Below the pieces are notes generated by a model. That model did not search any database, was not told the origin of the DNA, and saw only the letters and a list, made by a program, of their open reading frames with translations. Made by a program: the position numbers and the translations under genes. From G963663495 sp963663495 (GTDB lineage Bacteria; Bacteroidota; Rhodothermia; Rhodothermales; Bin80): a stretch of DNA of 64,000 nt. Shown here one piece after another: positions 27,291 to 36,489 of this stretch (its first letter is position 1; every line of letters starts with the position of its first letter). Location: positions 3,410,001 through 3,474,000 of the forward strand of contig OY760427.1 of assembly GCA_963663495.1 (NCBI GenBank), in the 5' to 3' direction.

Positions 27291-28477
27291 TTCATGCTCC
27301 ATGTCTCCGACTCCCTATTGGCCATGGCTGCCCATCGTTGACGTTGACTCGAATTCATCCAACGCGCGACATTCCGGCATCGTTGAGCAATCAAACTGTT
27401 CAGGTTCTCCATGATGTTATTGGTCTGCAAACTGCGTCCCAGTTCCTCCGCCACCCCCAGTCTATGGAGCGTCAAAGTCTCTTCCAACCCCTCAGACAAG
27501 CTGTTCGATGCCTTGGGATGGGACTCCTTCAACCCCTTTTTTATGCTCAGAAGCGCCTCCTTTGCCTTGTCGTAATTCGGCTCGTCGTACGCCTGCTGCA
27601 ACTCCCCCCGAACCCGCACCTTTTCGTCCTCTTTCTCAATGTAACTCACCACATTCTCTCGCTTATGCCAAGTACACCGCTGTACCTGTGCCTTATCACC
27701 AAATACCGCTTTCACCGCCTTCCGGAGCCCTTTGGAACCATCTAAGATGACCAAAAGCCCCTTATCATACCGCAGCCCGCGATCAATCAAATCCTGCAGC
27801 AGCCCTTGTACCGCCTCGGCGTTCTCTGTCGCCGTCTCCACCATCCCTACTACTATCTTCTCGCCCTTATCCGTAATCCCTACACAAATCAATACCTGCA
27901 CCCCCTGAAAGTACTTGCCGTCCAGCAGCAACGCTACAAACGTGTTCTCCGCCAAGTTACGCTCCTCCTGCTCCTTCAATACCTGTGCACTGTAACTCTT
28001 GTACTTGCGACTGATTGAGGAAGCGCTCAATCCAAAACTGCCAACAAACTCCGTTGCCACCTTCTTGTAGTTCCGCTGGCTAATACCATACACAATTTTC
28101 CGGGCGATACGCTTCACCATATTCGGATTCGGCTTGTGCAACAATTTGTAGGTCTCCAGAGGACGCGCTTTACCCTTCACCCGGTCCTGTACACGCGGCA
28201 CACTCACCTTTACCCGCTCATCTCCAATCATGATAGAGCCCGGTCTGCTCCCCCACCGCTCGTACCGCCCCTTGTGCTGCTTATTGTTGTCGCGCTTTCT
28301 GCGCACACCGCAGAGAGACTTTACCTCGGCTTCCATGACCGCAAGAAAAAACGCCAGTTGCATCGTGCCAAGATGCTCTACTAACAGCTTCAGGGAATCA
28401 ATCCCCGTGTCTAGTATCTTCTGGAGACCCTCCGGTAGTGTGCCGGGGTTTTCTATCTGCATGACATCTTTGGACAT
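27239..28477 (-). CDS. IS256/mutator-type DDE transposase, copy 1
   Basis: This 412-residue transposase has catalytic residues D186 (LLLDGKYF), D246 (VILDGSKGL) and E357 (NNIMENLN), with the family CxxH motif at C268/H271 (QRCTWHKREN). The N-terminal part is basic and helical and should bind the inverted repeats. Length and motif spacing fit IS256-like enzymes. Its ATG lies 3 nt after the stop of the paralogue gene upstream, so the two are probably translated from one message. The protein at 31842-33080 has the same translated sequence. Confidence 0.92.
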   Translation of the reverse strand: MSKDVMQIENPGTLPEGLQKILDTGIDSLKLLVEHLGTMQLAFFLAVMEAEVKSLCGVRRKRDNNKQHKGRYERWGSRPGSIMIGDERVKVSVPRVQDRVKGKARPLETYKLLHKPNPNMVKRIARKIVYGISQRNYKKVATEFVGSFGLSASSISRKYKSYSAQVLKEQEERNLAENTFVALLLDGKYFQGVQVLICVGITDKGEKIVVGMVETATENAEAVQGLLQDLIDRGLRYDKGLLVILDGSKGLRKAVKAVFGDKAQVQRCTWHKRENVVSYIEKEDEKVRVRGELQQAYDEPNYDKAKEALLSIKKGLKESHPKASNSLSEGLEETLTLHRLGVAEELGRSLQTNNIMENLNSLIAQRCRNVARWMNSSQRQRWAAMANRESETWSMKILPCADHLPELQAVLL

Positions 28478-28480
28478 AGG

Positions 28481-29542
28481 TCAGTTATCGTTTGTCTGAT
28501 TGATGGAAGGAAACAATGCTGATCGCATCGCTGGAAGATACGCAGCGCGGGGCAATCTTCGCATGTGTGACTCTATCTCAAGAAGCAACAACGCCAGACA
28601 AGCACGGCGTTTGTCTGGCGGCATCCACAAGCGAACATCGCGTAGTCGCCGCACCAGCTTCTTGGAGACATGGGCCACACAACGAGTACTTCGAAGGCTC
28701 GGACTCAACTGTTCATACAGTCCTGTCCGGTGCAGTGTCAGCGTCCTATCCAGACCCCGCAAGAGCCACCGGGCCGCAGACCGGTTACACACCAAAAGGT
28801 CCGTATGGATCTGCATCAACGCTGCATGCGCCACCTTCGGATCCGGCACGGCGAAAGCACGCGTGATCGCCCCCCGAATGTGCCGCCCGTCCTGCTCGGA
28901 CAGATAACTCACTACACGCGTGCGCTTGTGCATCTGGCAGTGTTGCTGCTGCATACCGGTACCCAAGCACTCTTGCAGTACGCCGGTCAGCGAGGTCACA
29001 TCAGGAGTGATGCAGAAGAGCCCCCGATCTGCGCACAAACCGCGCTCCAACAAGCCTTGTAACAAGTGTTGCACGCGCTCCGCATCGTGCAACGGAGCCT
29101 CCACAAAGCCCAGAATGCGCCGATAACCCTCAATGGTAGCGGCCATGCACACGACTATGGGTCGCCCCCACACTTCCATGGCATCAAGCCAAAGGATTAC
29201 GTGCTCTTCTTCACACAACGGGCGCGTATCAAACACCTGCCGCGCCTGCTCGCACGCCGCAGCATCATCATCGTACCCCAATGCCAAGCCTCCCGGAGAC
29301 TCCAGAGACTCCGGAGCACGGACGCTATTTTCCTCCTCGGAAGGTGCTTCTGCCAACTGCTCCCCAGTGCCGTCTGGAGCCGCATTATCCGACGGAAGCA
29401 TAACATCCTCTTCCAGACTAGACGTCAACTGCTGCACACACTGGGTGAGGTGCCGCAACAAGTCAAATTGCAGCTGCCGACCGGACGCGCCGGTATGACG
29501 CAGCCCCTGAATGAGCTGCGATAAATCATCTGATAAACTCAT
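28481..29542 (-). CDS. Apparently catalytically dead transposase paralogue, copy 1
   Basis: This 353-residue protein is clearly related to the downstream transposase over its catalytic half. It keeps the first Asp (D120, LWLDAMEVW), the CxxH motif (C202/H205, QHCQMHKRTRVVSYL), TLTLHR and the general fold. The second catalytic Asp position reads ITPDVTSL (Pro aligned with the Asp, or shifted by one), and the catalytic Glu position holds His291 (RCVAHVSKKL). The DNA-binding N terminus is replaced by about 110 residues, including an acidic, Ser/Pro/Glu-rich stretch. An accessory or regulatory role in transposition is inferred. It opens the IS operon. Confidence 0.85.
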   Translation of the reverse strand: MSLSDDLSQLIQGLRHTGASGRQLQFDLLRHLTQCVQQLTSSLEEDVMLPSDNAAPDGTGEQLAEAPSEEENSVRAPESLESPGGLALGYDDDAAACEQARQVFDTRPLCEEEHVILWLDAMEVWGRPIVVCMAATIEGYRRILGFVEAPLHDAERVQHLLQGLLERGLCADRGLFCITPDVTSLTGVLQECLGTGMQQQHCQMHKRTRVVSYLSEQDGRHIRGAITRAFAVPDPKVAHAALMQIHTDLLVCNRSAARWLLRGLDRTLTLHRTGLYEQLSPSLRSTRCVAHVSKKLVRRLRDVRLWMPPDKRRACLALLLLEIESHMRRLPRAAYLPAMRSALFPSINQTNDN

Positions 29543-29640
29543 AAGTGATCATGGATCCGTATGGTGAAAAGGCTTAGGAAACCCAAGCCAACACCGAACC
29601 AATAATCACTTTTTCAGCCAACAAGGAATGGCACGCCGCC

Positions 29641-30326
29641 AGGAAGGAACAACCCGTTCCTGTCGTAGGACCAAAAAGCGTTTATGCGTATTGTTGCTGG
29701 TGTTGGCGTTTCCGCCGATGGTCACCTTATCTGCGTCGGGCGGGCCACTTATTGGTAGACTCAGTACGACGGTAGAATGAGCTGCCCAGCCCGGATGGTG
29801 TCAGGAGCTTGAGGCAGATCTGTGCGGGGCCCCGGGTCTCCCCGGGGCCCCGCACAGATCTGGACGTGCGCGCTAACGCATCCGGCTCTTCCCTTGGGTC
29901 GCGCCACCGCGCATGATGTTAACAGACCAGCGAACCGGTCCGTTGCCGTAACCGCACCTTCCCCTGGCACACGAACCTGGCTCTGCGTCCAGTGCATGCC
30001 GGGAACTACGGTTTCCCCTCGGGTGCGACGCTTCGCTCCACCAACTCCGCCACATGGTCTTCCATGCTTTGTTCGCCAGCTTCATCGCTACTATCATCGC
30101 ATCGGACCTCTCTTCAACGTACATCCTCCGATCAGCATTTCGCCTACGCTTCGGCGGCCCCGACCTTGGCGCTGGGCGTTGAAAAGATCTCCCAGGTCCC
30201 GGCAGGATATGTACATACGTCCATGGGGTCTTAGACACCGCGGGCCTGTCCGCCCTCTCACCATAACGATGACGAACATATTGCCTTCGACCGCACCGAT
30301 AATCTCGGCGACCCGAACGACACATC
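29641..30326 (-). ncRNA. Group II intron 3' part between the two IS copies
   Basis: Read on the minus strand, 30326 down to about 29815 continues the intron whose 5' part lies at 34244-34410 on the other side of IS copy 2; the GATGTGTCG target repeat marks the split. A 34-nt domain V-like element sits at 29855-29888 (GAGCCGGATGCGTTAGC at its start), with two mismatches in the lower stem. No reverse transcriptase is encoded. The remaining 29641-29814 is the flank of IS copy 1 and holds no recognisable gene; its continuation across IS copy 1 is 25613-25714, which is also unassigned. Confidence 0.55.
29815..29862. repeat. Perfect 22-bp hairpin with 4-nt loop
   Basis: Bases 29815-29836 (starting cagatctgtgcgggg) and 29841-29862 are exact reverse complements around the loop tctc. 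The arms overlap the 3' end of the domain V-like element and occupy the position of intron domain VI. The corresponding hairpin at 20.8 kb is imperfect. With GC-rich arms it would be extremely stable in RNA or as extruded DNA. There is no T-run to mark it as a terminator. Confidence 0.9.
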
Positions 30327-31841
30327 GGCGGCGTGCCATTCCTTGTTGGCTGAAAATCCGGTCGGTGCCGGCTGGAACGGCTATAATGTACAGATTCTGC
30401 GCTCATCCTGACACCCCTGATTGTAGTTCTGATCAAAGAATTATGGGCTTTTGCAGCGGTTATCAAGCCCGCAAGTATCTGCCGCGTGATTTACGGTGTC
30501 GTTGCCGTGTTGCAGGCAGATTCAGGCGCGTTTCTCCTTACTGAACAGCCTATATGAGCCCTTTTTGCACGCGCTGACACCGCGGTAGCGGATTCATGCG
30601 TACCATCTGCAGGTATGCTAACCTTCCACGCGGGTGTAACGACCTAAACGCGCCAATCCTATCATCCAATACCGCACGCATCGTACCACGATCGAACTCC
30701 TGTTCCGGCAGTAGGCAGTCTTATTGGCAGGACTGATCACGGTACGCGTGATTTACGGCCTCGTTGGCGCGTTTTCGGCGGTTTTGGGTGCTATTCAGTC
30801 CGGTGAACATCTGAGAACAGCCCTTTTGGGCGCTCCGATACGGCTTTGGCTGGGGCATGCGTGTCCTCCGCTCATGGCGAGTGACGCGTTACATCGTCTA
30901 CAGAGGCCTTACACCGCGCCTCTATAGCGCTATTACCCCCTAATTGGCGGCCGAACCTGTCACATAGCACGATCCAGCACCCATTATCGCACGCACCGTG
31001 GCATTGCACGACCGTATCCATCTTTCAGCATATACTATCGCTGCGGTGCTGTACGCGTTTCTACAGTAGAGCTGCTTACAGCTTCGGTGGTTTGTCCAGG
31101 ATAATATTGTCCTGCTTAACGACTCCACCTCACTAATTGACCTGCACGCATGATTTACGGCCTCGTTGGCGTGTTGCAGGCAGATTCAGGCACGTTTTTC
31201 CTTACTGAACAGCCTATTTGAGCCCTTTTGCACGCATGCACACCGTGGTAGCGGCTTCAAACGTGCCATCTGCAGGCATCGTGGACAGCCACGCGTGTAT
31301 GTAGCAACGTAAACCCGTCAATCCTACCAACCACGCTACGATGCACCCTCCAATTCCGCACGCATCGTACCACGACCGAACTCATGTTCCGGCAAGCACT
31401 TATGGATCGTACGCGCTGCAATAATGCTGATGATAATTACGACACCTTCCTGGTACAGGGTAGTCTTTTCACATTCGCCTTGGCTCCCTTGATGACTACC
31501 CCTCCGCGCACAGCCGTAGGCTCCTTATTGGCCGGATAGATCACCGTACGCGTGATCTACCGCCTCGTTGGCATGTTTTCGGCACATTTGGACCCCATTT
31601 AGCCCGCTTACCGTCTGATGAGAGCCCTTCTGGGCCCTCCGATACGGCTTTGGCGGGGACATGCGTGCCCTCCAGATACATCTCCGCCTGCTCCGCTTAT
31701 CGCGAAGTGACACGTTACATCGTCTACGGAGGCCTTACACTACGCCTCTATAGCGCTGTTACCCCCTAAGTGGCAGCCGAACCCGTCACACAGCACGATC
31801 CTGCCCCCATTATCGCACGCATCGTGGTACTGTACACGCTT

Positions 31842-33080
31842 CTACAGTAGAACTGCTTGTAGTTCCGGCAGGTGGTCTGCACAGGGTAGGATCTTCATGC
31901 TCCATGTCTCCGACTCCCTATTGGCCATGGCTGCCCATCGTTGACGTTGACTCGAATTCATCCAACGCGCGACATTCCGGCATCGTTGAGCAATCAAACT
32001 GTTCAGGTTCTCCATGATGTTATTGGTCTGCAAACTGCGTCCCAGTTCCTCCGCCACCCCCAGTCTATGGAGCGTCAAAGTCTCTTCCAACCCCTCAGAC
32101 AAGCTGTTCGATGCCTTGGGATGGGACTCCTTCAACCCCTTTTTTATGCTCAGAAGCGCCTCCTTTGCCTTGTCGTAATTCGGCTCGTCGTACGCCTGCT
32201 GCAACTCCCCCCGAACCCGCACCTTTTCGTCCTCTTTCTCAATGTAACTCACCACATTCTCTCGCTTATGCCAAGTACACCGCTGTACCTGTGCCTTATC
32301 ACCAAATACCGCTTTCACCGCCTTCCGGAGCCCTTTGGAACCATCTAAGATGACCAAAAGCCCCTTATCATACCGCAGCCCGCGATCAATCAAATCCTGC
32401 AGCAGCCCTTGTACCGCCTCGGCGTTCTCTGTCGCCGTCTCCACCATCCCTACTACTATCTTCTCGCCCTTATCCGTAATCCCTACACAAATCAATACCT
32501 GCACCCCCTGAAAGTACTTGCCGTCCAGCAGCAACGCTACAAACGTGTTCTCCGCCAAGTTACGCTCCTCCTGCTCCTTCAATACCTGTGCACTGTAACT
32601 CTTGTACTTGCGACTGATTGAGGAAGCGCTCAATCCAAAACTGCCAACAAACTCCGTTGCCACCTTCTTGTAGTTCCGCTGGCTAATACCATACACAATT
32701 TTCCGGGCGATACGCTTCACCATATTCGGATTCGGCTTGTGCAACAATTTGTAGGTCTCCAGAGGACGCGCTTTACCCTTCACCCGGTCCTGTACACGCG
32801 GCACACTCACCTTTACCCGCTCATCTCCAATCATGATAGAGCCCGGTCTGCTCCCCCACCGCTCGTACCGCCCCTTGTGCTGCTTATTGTTGTCGCGCTT
32901 TCTGCGCACACCGCAGAGAGACTTTACCTCGGCTTCCATGACCGCAAGAAAAAACGCCAGTTGCATCGTGCCAAGATGCTCTACTAACAGCTTCAGGGAA
33001 TCAATCCCCGTGTCTAGTATCTTCTGGAGACCCTCCGGTAGTGTGCCGGGGTTTTCTATCTGCATGACATCTTTGGACAT
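31842..33080 (-). CDS. IS256/mutator-type DDE transposase, copy 2
   Basis: The translated sequence equals that of the gene at 27239-28477, including D186, D246, E357 and the C268/H271 pair, so an active enzyme is expected. The start is 3 nt after the stop of the dead paralogue upstream. Sequence identity with copy 1 points to very recent transposition and ongoing selection or activity. Confidence 0.92.
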   Translation of the reverse strand: MSKDVMQIENPGTLPEGLQKILDTGIDSLKLLVEHLGTMQLAFFLAVMEAEVKSLCGVRRKRDNNKQHKGRYERWGSRPGSIMIGDERVKVSVPRVQDRVKGKARPLETYKLLHKPNPNMVKRIARKIVYGISQRNYKKVATEFVGSFGLSASSISRKYKSYSAQVLKEQEERNLAENTFVALLLDGKYFQGVQVLICVGITDKGEKIVVGMVETATENAEAVQGLLQDLIDRGLRYDKGLLVILDGSKGLRKAVKAVFGDKAQVQRCTWHKRENVVSYIEKEDEKVRVRGELQQAYDEPNYDKAKEALLSIKKGLKESHPKASNSLSEGLEETLTLHRLGVAEELGRSLQTNNIMENLNSLIAQRCRNVARWMNSSQRQRWAAMANRESETWSMKILPCADHLPELQAVLL

Positions 33081-33083
33081 AGG

Positions 33084-34145
33084 TCAGTTATCGTTTGTCT
33101 GATTGATGGAAGGAAACAATGCTGATCGCATCGCTGGAAGATACGCAGCGCGGGGCAATCTTCGCATGTGTGACTCTATCTCAAGAAGCAACAACGCCAG
33201 ACAAGCACGGCGTTTGTCTGGCGGCATCCACAAGCGAACATCGCGTAGTCGCCGCACCAGCTTCTTGGAGACATGGGCCACACAACGAGTACTTCGAAGG
33301 CTCGGACTCAACTGTTCATACAGTCCTGTCCGGTGCAGTGTCAGCGTCCTATCCAGACCCCGCAAGAGCCACCGGGCCGCAGACCGGTTACACACCAAAA
33401 GGTCCGTATGGATCTGCATCAACGCTGCATGCGCCACCTTCGGATCCGGCACGGCGAAAGCACGCGTGATCGCCCCCCGAATGTGCCGCCCGTCCTGCTC
33501 GGACAGATAACTCACTACACGCGTGCGCTTGTGCATCTGGCAGTGTTGCTGCTGCATACCGGTACCCAAGCACTCTTGCAGTACGCCGGTCAGCGAGGTC
33601 ACATCAGGAGTGATGCAGAAGAGCCCCCGATCTGCGCACAAACCGCGCTCCAACAAGCCTTGTAACAAGTGTTGCACGCGCTCCGCATCGTGCAACGGAG
33701 CCTCCACAAAGCCCAGAATGCGCCGATAACCCTCAATGGTAGCGGCCATGCACACGACTATGGGTCGCCCCCACACTTCCATGGCATCAAGCCAAAGGAT
33801 TACGTGCTCTTCTTCACACAACGGGCGCGTATCAAACACCTGCCGCGCCTGCTCGCACGCCGCAGCATCATCATCGTACCCCAATGCCAAGCCTCCCGGA
33901 GACTCCAGAGACTCCGGAGCACGGACGCTATTTTCCTCCTCGGAAGGTGCTTCTGCCAACTGCTCCCCAGTGCCGTCTGGAGCCGCATTATCCGACGGAA
34001 GCATAACATCCTCTTCCAGACTAGACGTCAACTGCTGCACACACTGGGTGAGGTGCCGCAACAAGTCAAATTGCAGCTGCCGACCGGACGCGCCGGTATG
34101 ACGCAGCCCCTGAATGAGCTGCGATAAATCATCTGATAAACTCAT
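33084..34145 (-). CDS. Apparently catalytically dead transposase paralogue, copy 2
   Basis: This is identical in translation to the 353-residue protein at 28481-29542, with Pro180/Asp181 at the second catalytic position and His291 in place of the catalytic Glu. It keeps an open frame in both copies, despite lacking the catalytic set, which argues that it has a function in the element. It is the promoter-proximal gene, about 70-100 nt inside the right inverted repeat. Confidence 0.85.
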   Translation of the reverse strand: MSLSDDLSQLIQGLRHTGASGRQLQFDLLRHLTQCVQQLTSSLEEDVMLPSDNAAPDGTGEQLAEAPSEEENSVRAPESLESPGGLALGYDDDAAACEQARQVFDTRPLCEEEHVILWLDAMEVWGRPIVVCMAATIEGYRRILGFVEAPLHDAERVQHLLQGLLERGLCADRGLFCITPDVTSLTGVLQECLGTGMQQQHCQMHKRTRVVSYLSEQDGRHIRGAITRAFAVPDPKVAHAALMQIHTDLLVCNRSAARWLLRGLDRTLTLHRTGLYEQLSPSLRSTRCVAHVSKKLVRRLRDVRLWMPPDKRRACLALLLLEIESHMRRLPRAAYLPAMRSALFPSINQTNDN

Positions 34146-34243
34146 AAGTGATCATGGATCCGTATGGTGAAAAGGCTTAGGAAACCCAAGCCAACACCGA
34201 ACCAATAATCACTTTTTCAGCCAACAAGGAATGGCACGCCGCC

Positions 34244-34410
34244 CGACACATCTTTCGTTGCTCAATATCCCTGGCCATATGCGCCGCTACCGACACTTCA
34301 CGTCCACCCTCACGAGTGACCGCGCACGGCTCGCGGAAATATGTACATGGTTCTTGCTTCATATTACGGGACTTCCACCCGCTATATCCTCGCCAGTTAG
34401 CCTGGCGCAC
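34244..34410 (-). ncRNA. Group II intron 5' end
   Basis: On the minus strand the sequence from 34410 starts GTGCGCCAGGCTAACTGG and continues with GGGTGGAAGTCCCG, the typical 5' boundary and early domain I features of bacterial group II introns. The intron is cut by IS copy 2 and continues at 30326 going down. Without the IS it would be roughly 650-700 nt from here to the domain V/VI region near 29815, too short to hold a maturase gene. Confidence 0.65.
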
Positions 34411-34709
34411 CGGTGGACCTCAGTCCGCCACCGCGAATCAATGCAGCAAGCTCGGTACGTGATAGCGCCAGAGGTGCGCCAAGCCGCACGGTGTCCAATA
34501 AGATTTCGAATTGATCAATGAAAAGCCTGATCTGCTCAACCCTGTTGAAAATCTCCAGCCTATCCCGAAATTCGAATGCCTACACATCCCCGTCTTCAAC
34601 CTGCTGCTTAAGCGTACATAGTGCTGCAGACTGCCGACGGAGGCCTCGTTAGGAGTGGAATGTCCTGTACAAGGGTCCCATGGATAAAACTGGCTGGTAG
34701 GTTTTCTAT
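34411..34709 (-). pseudogene. Unrecognised coding remnant upstream of the intron
   Basis: On the minus strand a protein-like stretch (AFEFRDRLEIFNRVEQIRLF, then LLDTVRLGAPLALSRTELAAL) runs up to the intron 5' end, preceded by an in-frame stop near 34590. I do not recognise the family. It could be the 5' exon remnant of the gene in which the group II intron inserted. An ORF reaching 34767 is false, since it begins inside the tnpB element end. Confidence 0.35.
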
Positions 34710-36167
34710 GGGAATTATATACGTGAGTGACCAACTGTACACAGTGAGGCACTAGTATCAATTTCACGGGTCATAGGGGTCGGTAACCCGAACGCCCCTC
34801 GCCGTGCAGAAGCCCCAATCCCGGAGGCCAGTATGTTTGCAGCCGCATTCAGGTCTGCATGATCCGCATGTCCACAGGACATACACTTGAATTTGCTCTG
34901 CGTCTTACGGTTACTCGCTTCTGTGTGCCCACACACAAAACACCGCTGACTGGTATAGGCAGCGGTAACCTTTATCACCTTGCGGCACTTATAGCCCAGC
35001 ATCTGATCCAGCTGGCCCCAACCTGTTCGCAGTATTCCACGGTTGAGGCCAGACTTCTGTCTGGCGTTTGTGCCAAAGCTCTCCATCGTCCCCTTAGCTG
35101 AACGTGTCATCGCTTTGATCTTTAGGTCCTCCAGTATCACCGTTGAGGAGCAATTGGCAATACTGCGACTTACCTGGTGGTTCGCATTCTTGAGGATGGT
35201 AGCACGCTTGCGCTGTATGCGGGCGATTCTATGCTTCCGCCTGTTTCGACGGTTGGAGCCTTTCTTCTGTCTCGCCAGTCTTCGCTGATGCCGCTTCAAC
35301 TTGGCATCAAGACGCTTCGTATCCGGTTGTCTGATAATGCTTGTATCGCCCTCTGTGGAGACCATAGCGATCTGCCCGCAATTACGGTCAATGCCTACAG
35401 CACTGCCGGTATCCTCTATTACAGGTGCCTCCATCTTGTAGCAGATGACAGCATACCATTTGCCGGCGTTCTTCTTTACAGTGGCTTTGATGGGTATACC
35501 ATCAGGGTACGGGTTGCCTCCCCGCCTGCGGAGCGCCATATATCCCACTTTCGGGATATACAGCTTACCATCCCGAACCCTTACGTTATCCGGGATCGTG
35601 AACGAAGGCGTACTACCACGTCTGGAATGGAATCTCGGTCTTCTCTTACCTTCCTTGAAGAATGCCTTCCATGCATCCGCCTGATATTTCAATGTGTATC
35701 TAACGACACCAAAGGAGTATTCAGGTAGCCACTCGACCGTACGGCGCAGTGCCGTGAACCGCTTCCCCAGCGAGAAGAAGCGTACCGAGGGCGGCTTCTC
35801 TCCAGCCTCTTTCGCATTCTTGTACGCCTCGCTCTGCTCTGCGAGGATGGCATTCCACACAAACCTACACGCACCCGCTAATCCAGCAAGTTGCTTGGCG
35901 TTACTTCGACTTCCGGGCAACAGCCTGTATGTGATATTGCGGTATGCACTAACCGTTTCGGGCATGGCACTGTGATATATAACTCCCTAATATATGAAAA
36001 TTATATTCCACGCGTACCCACGTGTTGAGTTATTTGAAATAATTGCAGTTTGTTCGTGAAAAGCGGGAGCCGATTATGAAAAACTGGCGAAAGCCATCCT
36101 GTCTGCACCACCAAAGCACAATAAGTAACTCCTGCGAAAACGCGTGGCATTCAGCCATATAACTCCC
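34710..36167 (-). mobile_element. Intact IS605/IS1341-type tnpB element, copy D
   Basis: On the minus strand the left end starts gggagttatatggctgaa at 36167 and the right end finishes at 34710 (plus strand gggaattatatacgtgag). The length is 1,458 bp. The 200-bp left end is nearly the same as in copy A. The tnpB stop codon lies inside the right terminal repeat, leaving only five bases after it. There is no tnpA, so it is a one-gene, non-autonomous element. Confidence 0.8.
34715..35965 (-). CDS. tnpB: TnpB RNA-guided endonuclease, intact
   Basis: This 416-residue TnpB has all expected parts: a basic N-terminal wedge/REC region, RuvC-I with D193 (VGIDRNCGQIAM), RuvC-II with E279 (VILEDLKIKAM), a four-Cys zinc ribbon (C342, C345, C361, C364) and RuvC-III with D371 (ADLNAAANIL). 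TnpB proteins cut DNA next to a short target motif under guidance of an RNA made from the transposon right end. Here the guide-scaffold RNA must overlap the 3' coding part, because the element ends 5 nt after the stop. It is the only complete copy of four tnpB-type sequences in the window. Confidence 0.92.
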   Translation of the reverse strand: MPETVSAYRNITYRLLPGSRSNAKQLAGLAGACRFVWNAILAEQSEAYKNAKEAGEKPPSVRFFSLGKRFTALRRTVEWLPEYSFGVVRYTLKYQADAWKAFFKEGKRRPRFHSRRGSTPSFTIPDNVRVRDGKLYIPKVGYMALRRRGGNPYPDGIPIKATVKKNAGKWYAVICYKMEAPVIEDTGSAVGIDRNCGQIAMVSTEGDTSIIRQPDTKRLDAKLKRHQRRLARQKKGSNRRNRRKHRIARIQRKRATILKNANHQVSRSIANCSSTVILEDLKIKAMTRSAKGTMESFGTNARQKSGLNRGILRTGWGQLDQMLGYKCRKVIKVTAAYTSQRCFVCGHTEASNRKTQSKFKCMSCGHADHADLNAAANILASGIGASARRGAFGLPTPMTREIDTSASLCTVGHSRI

Positions 36168-36389
36168 TTTTCTATTCGGCGGCATAGCTAAGCCTCGCAT
36201 CTATTCAGTGGAGACCACAGGATGGTGGTCATCTTCGGGATGTCAAAATGCCGGCGGAGGAAGGCCGATGCAGTACTTCCCCTTTGTACCACATCTACAG
36301 CGCCGTGGGGGCTGCCCCATTTGATCCGGTTTAAGGGGCCACGGATTCGCTCGAACAATGGTACCCTGCCTCTGCAACAGGAAGGTACC

Positions 36390-36429
36390 GCAGCAGGCGC
36401 AATATCAGAAACACATGTGCGCCTGCTGC
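36390..36429. terminator. Strong 12-bp hairpin downstream of tRNA-Pro
   Basis: gcagcaggcgca (36390-36401) and tgcgcctgctgc (36418-36429) are perfect inverted repeats with a 16-nt loop. It lies about 60 nt downstream of the minus-strand tRNA and could end its transcript. No T-run follows on the minus strand, so a processing or attenuator role is also possible. The surrounding 36168-36489 holds no other recognisable gene. Confidence 0.4.
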
Positions 36430-36489
36430 CTCAGCACTCTGTGTTCGCGTAGACTCTTTCCCGGCCGCGTAGATCCGACAACATTCTTG

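Larger units (their letters stand above)
25724..29640 (-). mobile_element. 3,917-bp IS with two transposase paralogues, copy 1
   Basis: The ends are perfect 30-bp inverted repeats beginning ggcggcgtgccattccttgt (25724-25753 and 29611-29640). A 9-bp direct repeat AGGAAGGAA flanks the element (25715-25723 and 29641-29649). It contains two minus-strand genes 3 nt apart and a 1.5-kb non-coding part at the left. The active transposase is of the IS256/mutator type, for which 8-9-bp duplications are normal. The length is more than twice that of ordinary IS256 elements (about 1.3 kb). Copy 2 at 30327-34243 has the same length. Confidence 0.93.
30327..34243 (-). mobile_element. 3,917-bp IS with two transposase paralogues, copy 2
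   Basis: It has the same 30-bp inverted repeats as copy 1 (30327-30356 and 34214-34243) and its own 9-bp target duplication CGACACATC (30318-30326 and 34244-34252). Reading by eye I find one base difference from copy 1 (t at 31216 where copy 1 has a). It has landed inside a group II intron on the minus strand. Having its own duplication shows that it inserted independently and did not arise by tandem duplication of copy 1. Confidence 0.93.

Noticed and set aside
27338..29524. Plus-strand ORFs of 60-150 residues across the IS
   Set aside because: They are antisense to the two transposase genes and repeat in copy 2 only because the element does.
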